A stretch of 64,000 nt of DNA, from the NCBI GenBank assembly GCA_032622095.1, contig CP136066.1:225870961-225934960 (forward strand). The letters run 5' to 3'. Shown one piece after another: positions 1 to 11,092 of the stretch; the stretch's first letter is position 1, and every line of letters starts with the position of its first letter. Below the pieces are notes generated by a model that worked only from the letters and a program-made list of their open reading frames with translations, made no database searches and had not been told where the DNA came from. The DNA comes from Siphonodentalium dalli (taxonomy: Eukaryota > Mollusca > Scaphopoda > Gadilida > Siphonodentaliidae). The position numbers and the translations under genes were made by a program.

Positions 1-2
1 GG

Positions 3-743
3 GATGTGAGGAAAGTAAAACCCAGAGCGTATTCAACAGAAGACAAATTGAAAGATCCAGTCACATTATATCAGCTATTTGCAGAAAAAATACCAGCTGA
101 AATGTGCGCGTCTGACTCACCATTTTTCTTGGCCATCAATCATCAAGGGTGGATGAAACTGGGAAAATCGTGGTACAAAAAAAATGCATTTGGATTAAAT
201 AACATCTATTCGATAATGAAGAATATGTTCACTGATGCTGGACTGGAAACCGACAAGCGAATAACAGCTTACAGTGTGAGGAAACACCTTGTGTAGTCAT
301 TGTGTGATGAAGGTGTACCTGCCCATCAAATAATTCAGGTGTCAGGACATAAGAATGTTAACAGCCTCCTGAATTACAGTAAAATAAATCCAGAACAAAG
401 TAGCCAAATATCTGATATTCTATCTGACAATGACAGGAATTCAAACAACATTTCTCCAAGAATTCAGCCTGAAAGCAGTGAAAGTGCATGTACCTGTGTA
501 GCTGTACCAACCCCCAGTCTCTGTGTAGAGAGACCTGTTGAAATCACATTTCCAAGTCATGGTGAAATTTGTGACAATTCCGGACAGTTGCCGAAGTCGG
601 TATTCAGTGGTAATACATTTCATGGAGCCGTTAATGTATATTTCCAGGCCTCACAGAAGCACAGCATTACAAATGAAATGAACCTCAACGGGAATGAAAA
701 GCGTTTCAAACGCATTCGGGTGATAGACAGCGACAGTGATTGA
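3..743 (+). pseudogene. Tyrosine recombinase (DUF3504/Crypton-like), 3' part, one internal stop
   Basis: The frame enters from the left edge and runs to TGA at 741-743, interrupted only by TAG at 294-296, between HLV and SLCDEG. What is visible is the C-terminal catalytic half of a tyrosine recombinase: AYSVRKH carries the catalytic Arg, SGHKN the second conserved His, and LLNYSKI the nucleophilic Tyr. The spacing Arg, about 20 residues, GH, about 9 residues, Tyr fits the DUF3504/Crypton group. A Ser-rich tail follows and ends in an acidic IDSDSD. Such enzymes cut and rejoin DNA through a 3'-phosphotyrosine link. Catalytic residues survive on both sides of the stop, so the break is recent or the codon is polymorphic or a sequencing error. 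The N-terminal half lies outside the window. Assignment to mobile Crypton versus a domesticated copy is inference. Confidence 0.72.
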
Positions 744-941
744 ATTTATTGTGTTTACAATTTCTGGTCGGTGTTTCCACTGTTTCCGGTTTAATTTATC
801 ATTCCAAGTTCAAGTTTGTGCTGAAGAACAACAAAGTGAAGGGAGTTATTGTGATTATTTAATTTACATAATATTCACTCATATTATTACAGTTATAATT
901 AAAATCTATGTTATGTTGAAATTGGACATATTTATGGGGGG

Positions 942-947
942 AATAAA
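942..947 (+). promoter_or_regulatory. Candidate polyadenylation signal AATAAA
   Basis: AATAAA lies about 200 bases after the recombinase stop codon and is followed by AT-rich sequence. It would fit a 3' UTR end for that gene, but the hexamer is common by chance in DNA this AT-rich. Confidence 0.3.
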
Positions 948-1117
948 GGGAAGAATACGGGAACTATATTTTTAAATTCCGCGGATGGTGAAGCAGTATT
1001 GCGTGAAGCGGCACCGATCAGCTGATGGCTTCAAAAATGGTGTATTTTGAAGACGATTGTGAGATCATTTATCGTCGTAAATGGTGAATTTCTTTGGATA
1101 TGCGTATAATAAAAAGA

Positions 1118-1197
1118 ATATCTAGTGTTTTTGAGTGGAAACCGAAAAATATGTCATGAGTGAGCGAGACAAATGTTTAATTAAAAACACTAGATAT
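1118..1197. repeat. Hairpin: 15-bp perfect inverted repeat
   Basis: ATATCTAGTGTTTTT at 1118-1132 is exactly complementary to AAAAACACTAGATAT at 1183-1197, with a 50-base loop. It lies 375 bases after the recombinase stop. It could be part of the end of that mobile element or an unrelated small MITE; no target duplication is visible. Confidence 0.6.
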
Positions 1198-2373
1198 CCT
1201 CTATTTATCCGGAGAGTGCCATGTTATATTAGGCGCTGTTAGGTGAATAATGTTTTTAAATGACTTGAAGGAGCAGTAATAATTTATTAATTCTTCACAC
1301 GATTTTCCAGCTTGTCCACTGGCATGTCATGTAAAATGATGGACAGGTTATCCCCTAGCAAATATTGATATAAATTTATAATTTGAATTAAGCGATCGGT
1401 AAAGTGTGATTGATGCGCTTTTTCCCAATTTTGTCATGTTGCATAAAACTTACCGACTGAAGAGAAAATTCATAGCTGAATTCAGCTAGGATTACTAAAT
1501 TCAGCTAGTACAGGGCTCAAAATACATCTTATTTTGCAAGAATCATTAGCTGAATAAAGTTAGTCATAAAGCACTGAAAATTGATAAGTTTCACGAGAAT
1601 CATTAACGATTATCGGTTCGGTGATACTCGTCGAATCTTAAGGCCTGCAGGATAGTTGAATTCAACTATACTGTAGATGAATTTTCATAATTCCCAGACC
1701 TGGTCAGTACACTTTCATTTAAAACTTAAAATTTAATGTACTGAGTGTAATGTTCCTTTTAGCACCAGAGACTCGGACCTGGAATCAACAAAATAGTCTT
1801 TACCAAATACAACAACAATAATCATTTATTCAAAAAATCTTTTCCAGGATCATGTTTCACACTACTGCCAGAACTGATACCTTCTACTATTGAAATCTGC
1901 CGTGACTACCCAGTGGTGTAAAATGGCCCATGAAATTGATCTCATCACCTGATCCTGCAGGCTGCACGGAAGTTTTCTGAAAATGTGATAATAAGTTGTG
2001 AGTATATTTAAGACAAATTACTTACATTAATGCTCTCCTTAAAAGTTGTGGGGTTTATATCATTTATGTTGTTTAAAACCAACTACATGTCTGTCAATTT
2101 TGTTATTTAAACCATGTTCTTAAAAGTTAATGAGTAAAAATGTATACACATACACAGAATAATCAATATATCGGAGAATATTTGAAAACTGTACAATTAT
2201 TTGGAAGATTGCATTACGCTAAATTCAAAGTTCAAATTCACAGAAAAAAACATTTCCATGTCGAACCTGATGACTTACCATGAATTAGGGTTTGCTTCGG
2301 CACGCTGGAATTTTATTGCTATTGCCATGGCCACATGACCTATTGTCGTAATCAATCAAAGTAGTAAAATATG
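1198..2373. other. No feature recognised
   Basis: AT-rich sequence with stops in all frames. Several short GAATTCAGCTA-like words recur around 1480-1690. Nothing resembling a gene, RNA or complete element is seen. Confidence 0.5.
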
Positions 2374-3483
2374 CCACTCCTGTTACTAACAAACAACAAT
2401 CAGCTTACACCAATTGCAGTCATTTCATACCACCAGAATATATTTATTGTTATTGCCTTTTGTTAATTCTTGGAAATAATTGAGCTTGAATAAGCTCATG
2501 ATATTGAATATGTTTAAAATCCCTATAAGCATGGGTGAACTCACACATTTATTGCAAAAAGGTACAAAACTGATTACTCTGTAGGCCATGAACTTAAAGA
2601 GTTCCAAGTTGATCGTATTTGCATAAGTATCAACACGTTGTACCAATCCAAATATAATAATAACTGTTTTCTTTGGATGAGTATTTTTTTAACAAAATAT
2701 AAATATTCACTGGTAACAGGAGTGACATTGGTAACAGGGGTGACATCTTGGTAACAGGAATGGCCTTATGGAAGTTATGGTCTTTATTTTGAATAGAACT
2801 GTGCTATCAATTTCTGATATTTTATATGTGGCAAATTTAATGAAGTTGACCATGGCCTGAATTGGGGGGGGGTCTTGCAAGATATCAAACAACAAATATA
2901 AAATAAAACATATATTACTTCTTTTTTTTCAAATGGATTATATTGAATTTCCTTCTTGTGATTAAAAGCGATGACTGCTGACTTTGGTGATATTCATTGA
3001 CAAGAACTGGCTAATCAAAGTGTTGTTGGCAATAAATGTTCAGTGCACATATCTGTTGCACATGTTACTGTCACTCCTGTTACCAAAAAAGTAACAGGAG
3101 TGACTTACAATGTATATGGCAGTTAATGATACATTTCTAAAAATGTATTTTTATTTGAAAATTAAAATTATGTTTTGCATAAAAGACTCATTCTGGAATA
3201 TGAAAAACGTATTCCTGATACATCGAAAATGATGAAAGAAATGATATTGCGGTAACAGGAGTGACTTACACTTAACCTACTCGCCTCATTTGTTCATTAA
3301 TGCTCTCCGGTATGCATAAATTATATCAAATCACCACTATTTCAACTTTTGTTGGGATTACCTATTTGGTTACCTTCTCTCTAGTGACAGGTTCCTCGAG
3401 AAGGCTACTTTACACCCTCATATAATTCCTTGTTATACTCTTGGTAACAGGAGTAACATAGAAATTTGTAACAGGAGCAATGA
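2374..3483. repeat. Dispersed 15-mer cluster (GGTAACAGGAGTGAC)
   Basis: At least nine exact or near copies of GGTAACAGGAGTGAC fall in about 1.1 kb. Plus-strand copies are at 2712, 2730, 2750, 3091, 3251, 3443 and 3468. Inverted copies are at 2374-2386 and 3070-3084. The 3070 and 3091 copies face each other across six bases and form a small hairpin. Only the three at 2712-2764 are tandem (18-20 base period); the rest are separated by 150-300 bases of unrelated AT-rich DNA. No reading frame runs through them. They may be remains of an eroded minisatellite or repeated protein-binding sites. Confidence 0.6.
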
Positions 3484-3485
3484 GA

Positions 3486-3936
3486 TCTATATTTTCAAGT
3501 TTAAATGAAGAAATTCCATATTCCAGTTATAGTCGTTTTGTTCATGTTTCATGGACTGGATTGGATATGTGAGATTTATCTGATCTCTTCAGGAAAAAAA
3601 TATAGTCTATACTGTTCAATGTAGAAAAATAACATTCAGAAATTCACGACATGGACTCATGTTGGCTCTGTAAAAATCCAACCGCTCAGACTTTGGTTCA
3701 GTTTTTTGTCTGAATATCCTAATTATCATGGCACATGTACCTAGAAACAATTATTTGGTTTTCTCCTGTTGCACAAACTTCTGTAATTATAGGACCAATG
3801 GTTGTAACATCAAATTGTACACTTTTCAGACATTCACCCATATACCGTAAATGTCCCATAGCTGATTCATAATTATGGGTATCAATCAAGTTTTTAGTCA
3901 AGTTTTTCAAAAACTCGACTTATGGTTTGACGAGGG
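3486..3936. other. No feature recognised
   Basis: AT-rich unique-looking DNA. The short open frame on the minus strand at 3719-3910 has no recognisable motif. Confidence 0.4.
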
Positions 3937-4570
3937 ACGGTTGGCGGGCGGGCGGACCTAAAGAATGCCTTATAACTTTGACATTTGTGAACGGATTCAA
4001 AACGTTTTTGGTATGTCAGTTGCTCCCAATGACTATTTACTGCGAGTAGAAAATGGGTCACATTCGAACTCTTTTACAAGAGTTATCCATCTTAGATGGT
4101 TTTTTGTTAAGTTTTCCACTGTTAGCGCGATAACTCACGCAAATATTAACCAATTTCAACAATATTTGGTATATGAAACTCTTGCAACAATATCTCGGAC
4201 GAGTTCGTAAACCAGGTTTGTCCGAATTTTTTTCCCTGAGTTATGTGTCTTAGTTTGTCTATTTTTAGCAATGTTATCACCGTTAGCGCGACAACTCGAT
4301 GTAATATTAACTGATTTCAACAATATTTGGTATTATGAGTCTCCTGAAATAATATCTCGGACGAGTTCGAAAACCAGGTTTGTCCGAATTTTTTTCGCGG
4401 AGCTATGGGTCTTAGTTTGTCTATTTGTAGCAATTTTATCACCGTTAGCGCGATAACTCGATGAAATATTAACCGATTTCAACAATATTTGGTATATGAG
4501 TCTCCTGCAACAATATCTTGGACGAGTTTGAAAACCAGGTTTGTCTGATTTTTTTTCGCAGAGTTGCATT
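3937..4570. repeat. Degenerate tandem repeat, about 161-bp unit, roughly three copies
   Basis: The word GTTAGCGCGAYAACTC recurs at 4121, 4282 and 4444, a spacing of 161-162 bases. Each is followed by 'aatattaacYgatttcaac' type sequence, 'atatctcggacgagttcg' and a T-run. The array starts after a GGCGGGCGGGCGG tract at 3946-3958. Repeats of this style, with a short GC core and a T-run, are widespread in invertebrate genomes. The open frames here are by-products of the repeat. Confidence 0.7.
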
Positions 4571-4992
4571 TTCCCCTCGGCGGATACAGGACCCGTTCCC
4601 CAAAACCTAACGGAAAGCCTGATATACCGCACAGCTGGTTCAAAGTTGTGGGGTATACATGTATATAATTTATGTAACATGCATAGAGTAAATTTCGTCA
4701 ACCTTGTATATATATATACTTATACCATAATTGCCTACTATATTGTGTATATAACACCTATTTTGTAAATTTCATCTATACAGCCTACTGTGGGTATAAA
4801 GATTCCTACTGTTGGTATAAATTTCTACTGTTGTGTAAATATTCCAATGGCCCTTTATGGGTTAAGCGTTTATACACATAGTGGAACGACGCGGCAGTTG
4901 ACCTCTGGCGGCATCGCTGTCGAAATTTAGCCCAATTTTGAGTCACGCCTGCTTCGCGAAGTAAATACACAATGTTTCCGACTCAAAGCACT
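4571..4992. other. AT-rich spacer
   Basis: TA-rich DNA with a few copies of CCTACTGTKGGTATAAA-like sequence around 4790-4840 and a more GC-rich stretch at 4880-4960. No gene is seen. Confidence 0.4.
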
Positions 4993-5000
4993 CTGAAATG
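4993..5000. repeat. Left 8-bp target-site duplication of the foldback
   Basis: CTGAAATG directly abuts the left terminus GGGACATGACAATC. The same 8 bases abut the right terminus at 8672-8679. Confidence 0.8.
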
Positions 5001-6457
5001 GGGACATGACAATCTGCGGAATGGGATGGAATATGGAATAGAACGACAATCTGCGGAACAGAATTTCAAATTGCGTGGAACGGCCGATATCTCGAGGAAT
5101 ACAGGGCGTAGGGCGCTCATTTTGGTGTCTAACGAAAGGCCGATATTCGCCCTATCCACACATAGTAATCCCGCCACTGAACGGACACCGGAAGTTGCAT
5201 TATTCGGTCGAAAACTGACCTAACATAAAATGCCACAAACACGAAAAACTGCGTTCGACATTAATGTTTAGAATTTAGATTTCTCGACGAATACGCTAGC
5301 AAACACCAAGTTTTAGGTATCAAATAACGCAGTGGAATACTCTGCACTCGTTTTTATCCACAATATGGCTGTTTTAGTGCGAAAACTGTAATAGCGAAAC
5401 GCAAACAAGCGCCGATAAAACAGCTAAAAATAGACTCGATGTTTACATTTACACGATCGATTTCAGCTGGTATATTCAATATAATGGGGCGTATAGTATA
5501 TCAAAATGTAGGATTAGACACAGGGAATGTATTTTTTTCCAAATGGGTCCACCACGCGGTGAAATTGTTGCAGAAATTCGCTCCAAAATATTCGCACTTC
5601 AGTTGTGACTAAAAGCCCAGATGCCGGAGCCCGGCGACTAAAAGCCAAGTTACAAAATAGATTAACTGGTTTGAACGCATGAATATGTCAATGGTCAGAC
5701 TGTTGGAAATAATACCCAATTTTTTGTATAGACTTATATAAACACTTACGTGTGAAACTCGAATTTTAATTAAATCCATGATTGTGTAGTCTCTCGTATA
5801 TCACGAACACTGCGCGCACACATTTTATTGGAATACATGCCATCATTGCCTTGTGTTTTGTTTAGTTTAGTTTTTTTGGCGACCAAAGATGAGATGTGTT
5901 CGCACCACACTGTGCTAAGGCCAATGAAATCACTGAATTTCAGATTATCAGCTTAACCGCATTATTTCATTAGTATCTGAAGCAAATTAATGAACACCAT
6001 AAACAATAGAAAATTAACACAGCTCTTCGTGCGGGATAATCTTTAAAGCCAGTGACACCTCAGTCATCCTGACAGACTGTACAAACATAATGATAATGGG
6101 GCATTATGCATCATGAATATTTTTGTTAATTGGAATTGTCAAATCTAACATGCATGTTGTGGCTTCTAAGTAAACAAATTACCAGTTTTTTTAAATGGAG
6201 GCATGATGTTAAAGGACTCTTAGTTGCAATTAAGACCCTCGCAATAAATGCTTCAACAAACGCTCTTTATTGACTACCCTATACATGTTCTATGTATACT
6301 ATAGGGCGACTGTATATACACAGACGGTATAGATAACTTTTAAGAGTGTTAACAATATTTTATTAGAACGAAAAAACAGAACGTCACATTTACAATGTAT
6401 ACATAGAAAAATAACAAATAGTTCAAATGGCGATATGATAACAAGCAATAAGCCTAT
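5001..6457 (+). repeat. Left arm of foldback
   Basis: 1457 bp, matching the complement of 7013-8671. Arm-specific landmarks are the ATAAAGAGCG motif near the inner end and a GGCGACTAAAAGCC segment around 5632. The open frames at 4972-5223 and 6299-6694 mirror frames in the other arm only because of the inversion. Confidence 0.9.
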
Positions 6458-7012
6458 GGCTTTTATAAAAATCCTTTCCTCTAGAAATGTTACCCCGAGT
6501 GTCAATAGAGACAGCTGCATGGTAAAGAAAGCGGGGATTTGAATATAGTTATGTTTTCTCAGGTTTTTTGTGAAGTAGGTTAAGCGAGTGCGGGGTTGAG
6601 AAGGGTTGGGTGTGATTGAGAAGATAATGGAGTAGGTAGGAAAAACAATGAAACAGGAAGGAAAACATGTGTGGTAAATGGTGCATACAAGCATACATGT
6701 ATATAGTCGAAATTTTAAATTATGGTAGTGTCCAACATAGAAACGGAATTAGAAATCAAATATGTCTCAGCACTCAGAAGATGTGATATAATGAAACTAG
6801 ATAATTGTTATATGCTGGTAGCGTGTATCAATAAAGTAAATAAAATTAGTAAATACAATCAGTTTTAAGTGCATCAATATGCCAAGGTCATCACTGATTT
6901 CATTTAATAAAATTTAACAAAGCATATTTGGATTTTATGCCCAGTGTTGTCAATGCATGTCGCTCTACAAGAACGATGTCGTGTATTTGATTTAAATAAA
7001 GTTTTTTATAAA

Positions 7013-8671
7013 ATAGGCTTATTGCTTGTTATCATATCGCCATTTGAACTATTTGTTATTTTTCTATGTATACATTGTAAATGTGACGTTCTGTTTTTTC
7101 GTTCTAATAAAATATTGTTAACACTCTTAAAAGTTATCTATACCGTCTGTGTATATACAGTCGCCCTATAGTATACATAGAACATGTATAGGGTAGTCAA
7201 TAAAGAGCGTTTGTTGAAGCATTTATTGCGAGGGTCTTAATTGCAACTACGAGTCCTTTAACATCATGCCTCCATTTAAAAAAACTGGTAATTTGTTTAC
7301 TTAGAAGCCACAACATGCATGTTAGATTTGACAATTCCAATTAACAAAAATATTCATGATGCATAATGCCCCATTATCATTATGTTTGTACAGTCTGTCA
7401 GGATGACTGAGGTGTCACTGGCTTTAAAGATTATCCCGCACGAAGAGCTGTGTTAATTTTCTATTGTTTATGGTGTTCATTAATTTGCTTCAGATACTAA
7501 TGAAATAATGCGGTTATGCTGATAATCTGAAATTCAGTGATTTCATTGGCCTTAGCACAGTGTGGTGCTAACACATCTCATCTTTGGTCGCCAAAAAAAC
7601 TAAACTAAACAAAACACAAGGCAAAGATGGCATGTATTCCAATAAAATGTGTGCGCGCAGTGTTCGTGATATACGAGAGACTACACAATCATGGATTTAA
7701 TTAAAATTCGAGTTTCACACGTAAGTGTTTATATAAGTCTATAAAAAAAATTGGGTATTATTTCCAACAGTCTGACCATTGACATATTCATGCGTTCAAA
7801 CCAGTTAATCTATTTTGTAACTTGGCTTTTAGTCGCCGGGCTCCGGCATCTGGGCTTTTAGTCACAACTGAAGTGCGAATATTTTGGAGCGAATTTCTGC
7901 AACAATTTCACCGCGTGGTGGACCCATTTGGAAAAAAATACATTCCCTGTGTCTAATCCTACATTTTGATATACTATACGCCCCATTATATTGAATATAC
8001 CAGCTGAAATCGATCGTGTAAATGTAAACATCGAGTCTATTTTTAGCTGTTTTATCGGCGCTTGTTTGCGTTTCGCTATTACAGTTTTCGCACTAAAACA
8101 GCCATATTGTAGATAAAAACGAGTGCACAGTATTCCACTGCGTTATTTGATACCTAAAACTTGATGTTTGCTAGCGTATTCGTCGAGAAATCTAAATTCT
8201 AAACATTAATGTCGAACGCAGTTTTTCGTGTTTGTGGCATTTTATGTTAGGTCAGTTTTCGACCGAATAATGCAACTTCCGGTGTCCGTTCAGTGGCGGG
8301 GTTAATGTTTGGATAGGGCGAATATCGGACTTTCGTTAGACACCAAAATGAGCGCCCTACGCCCTGTATTCCTCGAGATATCGGCCGTTCCACGCAATTT
8401 GAAATTACGTTCCGCAGATTGCCATGCTATCCCAAATTTCACCCCATGTTAGGTCAGTTTTCGATCAAATAATGCAACTTCTGGTGTCCGGTCAGTGGCG
8501 GGGTTAATATGTGTGGATAGGGCGAATGTGGGCCTTTCGTTAGACACCAACATGAGCGCCATAAGCCCTGTATTCCTCGAGATATCGGCCGTTCCACGCA
8601 ATTTGAAATTCTGTTCCGCAGATTGTCGTTCTATTCCATATTCCATCCCATTCCGCAGATTGTCATGTCCC
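7013..8671 (-). repeat. Right arm of foldback
   Basis: Complement of the left arm plus an internal about 202-bp duplication near its outer end. In the duplicated part the left arm matches the inner unit at some sites (ATGAGCGCCCTACGCCC) and the outer unit at others (ATGTGTGGATAGGG). That mosaic is expected from recombination between the units. Confidence 0.9.
8246..8671. repeat. Tandem duplication inside right arm (two units)
   Basis: Unit one, 8246-8447, and unit two, 8448-8671, both begin GTTAGGTCAGTTTTCGA and share most of their sequence. They diverge near the ends: unit one finishes in CCCAAATTTCACCCCAT, while unit two has the true element terminus. Confidence 0.85.
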
Positions 8672-8679
8672 CTGAAATG
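8672..8679. repeat. Right 8-bp target-site duplication
   Basis: CTGAAATG, identical to 4993-5000. Confidence 0.8.
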
Positions 8680-8968
8680 CGATAAGTGGTCTAAACACAG
8701 AGATATATACAATCCATTTCCATATATTGTGTCGAAAAATGACAGATTAAAGTTAATTTAACGATGTTTTATGCTAGCTGCACTGACAAAGTACACATTT
8801 TATCTAGGTTGGCGACAGCTGCTGAAAATGTAAACAATAACATGTGCGTCTGCCATCCGTGTTTAAAGCGAATGACGGCTTACACTTTTACATCAAGGTA
8901 GATAGTGTTATATCACATGAAACCCCCATAATATCATTGGAAAATCCATTACATATATTCTTATCTGT

Positions 8969-9046
8969 GTAATCGCCGGGAAACTTGGCATTGCGTAATC
9001 GTCGGGAAACTTGGCATTGCGTAAACGCCGGGAAACTTGGCATTGC
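8969..9046. repeat. 26-bp tandem repeat, three units
   Basis: Three consecutive 26-base units at 8969, 8995 and 9021, each close to GTAATCGCCGGGAAACTTGG followed by CATTGC. They are more GC-rich than the surroundings and nearly identical, so the expansion is recent. Confidence 0.85.
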
Positions 9047-9383
9047 GGCAAGTAAATTACTGCGTGGATTAATACTATTTAGGAAAGCCGCGCTTGAAAC
9101 TATTACTAGACATTGCATAATGACTGCTTTGTTCATTGAAGTTCAATTATTGTCCAACTTAGTTGCATTTACGGAAATAGGCACAAACACAAAGAGGCAA
9201 ATTAGGGGACTACATTGTATATGGTTCGTCGCAAGGCAGAGCGTGCAATACCGTCGTATACCGCTGTGAAGCGTCTCAGCCAACGCCGTGCATCTATGCA
9301 TTTTACATGAATTTTTCAGCTACTTTTGATGATTTTGATTTGATAAAAGGCAAAAATCTCTAGTTTTTTCATATGATATACAA

Positions 9384-9537
9384 GATCTTCAACCCGTTAT
9401 GTTGGGATATATGATTTTATGAAACTCGTTTCATAAATTTGATTCACAACTCGTCTACGACTCGTTGTGAGTTGTGAATCAAATTTATCAAACTCGTTTC
9501 ATAAAATCTTATATCCCAACATAACTCGTTGAAGATC
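9384..9537. repeat. About 154-bp near-perfect palindrome
   Basis: GATCTTCAACCCGTTATGTT at 9384 pairs with AACATAACTCGTTGAAGATC ending at 9537. Pairing continues inward through AAACTCGTTTCATAA and GATTCACAACTCGT to a centre near 9460. Weaker complementarity extends about 10 bases outside. The sequence repeats ACTCGT words at intervals. It is probably a palindromic MITE; no clear target duplication is seen. Confidence 0.8.
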
Positions 9538-9759
9538 CTCTGTATCTGCAATGAGGGAAATCTGAATGTGTATTCATATCAGCTGACTGATGCCCTAGAA
9601 AGTGGCGGATTGCCTAGAAGTATGTATTGCTACGCACGACCCACATTCCCGATAGCTTAAAATATTTGGGTCACTCGGTGCGCAGACATTTTAACAGTCA
9701 CCAACAGAGTAGCAATATATTTACGAAGCGATCAAAGAAAAATAATTATGGTATAAACA

Positions 9760-9823
9760 AAATACACCCATGGTAGCAAAACCACAATACGACTTGTGGT
9801 GAATTTTTTTTATGGGTGTATTC
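9760..9823. repeat. Small inverted repeat
   Basis: AATACACCCAT at 9761-9771 pairs with ATGGGTGTATT at 9812-9822, and an inner ACCACAA / TTGTGGT pair is also complementary. It is a short cruciform-capable sequence of unknown role. Confidence 0.55.
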
Positions 9824-9960
9824 TCTATATACATGTACCCCACAATTGGTTACAAATTATGAGGCATATAAATATAAATAAATATTTGTTATAGCAGTAG
9901 GATCTGTCCCTTTGTTCGTCTGTATGCACATTTATCTGCAAGAAACCTGGACTGATTTAA

Positions 9961-10481
9961 AGATGGATTATCTCTTTAAATAACAAATTTTAAATAGTTG
10001 CGTGGTTATAAAATAATCGATATGAACTGAAGACCCCTATCCGGAAAAGCTTCTATCAATTAATATTTATTTTATTTCGAATATTAAATCGGGACCGTTT
10101 GTGTTACTATTTTTAGAACAGACCATTCGGATGATACCATTTTGCGATATAGAGCACTGGCCTGTTCCTATGGCTAGGCACCGAAAGTCATATGTCCCAG
10201 ATTTATTGTTTGTATTATTTTGTTCCACAGATATAAGCGATAATGAGTAATAATTGACATTTATTTGTGACAAAATTGAACAATAAAATTTCTGGCCTCT
10301 GTTAACAGTAACCACTATTGTTTGTTAGCTGAACAATGACGCCTTTTTAGACCAGAACATATTCAAAATAAAATTAATATTAATCGATAGAAGCATTTCC
10401 GGACAGGAGTCTTCGATTCAAATCTAATATTTTATACCCCGGTGACTATATAATACATGTTTACAAAGAGATAATCCACCT
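9961..10481. mobile_element. 521-bp MITE, TTAA target duplication (Kolobok-like)
   Basis: The left end AGATGGATTATCTCTTT follows TTAA at 9957-9960. The right end AAAGAGATAATCCACCT precedes TTAA at 10482-10485. Inverted homology continues inward: GAAGACCCCTATCCGGAAAA near 10029 pairs with TTTCCGGACAGGAGTCTTC near 10395-10413. There is no transposase. TTAA targets are used by Kolobok and piggyBac; the AGRTGG start is unlike the piggyBac CCYT end, so Kolobok-like is the better guess. A related fragment lies at 54869-54915. Confidence 0.82.
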
Positions 10482-10485
10482 TTAA

Positions 10486-10836
10486 CTAAATTTGGTGTGA
10501 TGACTTGGGTCACCCTGGCGGAGGTTATAACAACATTAATTTTTAAGAATTTTGATTTTAACAAAAATTTTAATTTCTTGGTTTGTTTTTTTTATCAAAC
10601 TGTTCAAATTATCGTAATGTGCGCAAATGGCACAAAAGATCTTTAGTAAAAAATTTGCATGAGGTTGTAAAAAACATGTTTTTTTGCCCCTGGGGCCACC
10701 CACCACCCCGGCATACCTTCCTGCAATTTGTTTAATACCCCCACACCCCCTGCAGCTACCCTCATATGAATGGTTTTGCTTTAGTTGTAATCATATTAGC
10801 TGTTTTAATTTTTTCAACATGTTCATTATCTTGCAG
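10486..10836. other. Intron-like spacer
   Basis: C-rich and T-rich low-complexity DNA (for example 10684-10755) ends in the splice-acceptor-like TTATCTTGCAG at 10826-10836. No coding signal is seen. Confidence 0.4.
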
Positions 10837-11042
10837 ATGGAAAAGTAAAATATGCAAAGAGACCGTGGACTGACCATGAAAATGAGGTGTTTCGGTCTTT
10901 ACTTGGAGAATCCTTAAAGAAAAAGACTGTGCCAAAAAGTCAGCTATTACAACAGGTTGCTAATGCATTTAATGGCAGCAGGACCATAGCTCAACTGAGG
11001 ACAAGATGTCATAATATTAATAACAAGAAACAGAACATCTAG
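10837..11042 (+). CDS. Exon-like SANT/Myb-type domain, terminal exon candidate
   Basis: After an acceptor-like TTGCAG (10831-10836) one frame stays open for 68 codons to TAG at 11040-11042. The peptide begins DGKVKYAKRPWTDHENEVFR and continues with a basic KKKTVPKSQLLQ helix and TIAQLRTRCHNI. The W-x-x-x-E start, spaced helices and basic end resemble the SANT/Myb-like tail found at the C terminus of many uncharacterised invertebrate proteins, where it probably binds DNA. There is no ATG in frame, so this would be a last exon joined to an upstream exon outside view. No upstream exon is recognised within 1 kb, so it may be a stranded exon of a decayed gene. Domain name is by pattern only. Confidence 0.5.
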
Positions 11043-11092
11043 ATTTTCCCTTCATTTTTAGGTCAACAAACCAAGATATGCTTTTGCTTTAG

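Larger units (their letters stand above)
5001..8671. mobile_element. 3.67-kb foldback DNA element, 1457-bp arms, 8-bp TSD
   Basis: The left arm (5001-6457) is complementary, with few mismatches, to the right arm (7013-8671) around a 555-bp loop. The ends read GGGACATGACAATCTGCGG and its complement, and both sides are flanked by CTGAAATG. The right arm carries a tandem duplication of about 202 bp (8246-8447 repeated at 8448-8671). Without it the right arm is 1457 bp, exactly the length of the left. No transposase is visible in arms or loop, so the element is non-autonomous. An 8-bp duplication is known for hAT, P and Merlin-type elements, among others; the GGGACA terminus is not a clear hAT end, so the superfamily is open. 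High arm identity suggests a young insertion or continuing gene conversion. Confidence 0.9.

Noticed and set aside
4972-5223. 83-codon frame matched by an 87-codon frame at 8449-8712, looking like a conserved protein
   Set aside because: The two are the same DNA in the inverted arms of one foldback; similarity is not evidence of selection. The same holds for 6299-6694 and 6944-7171.
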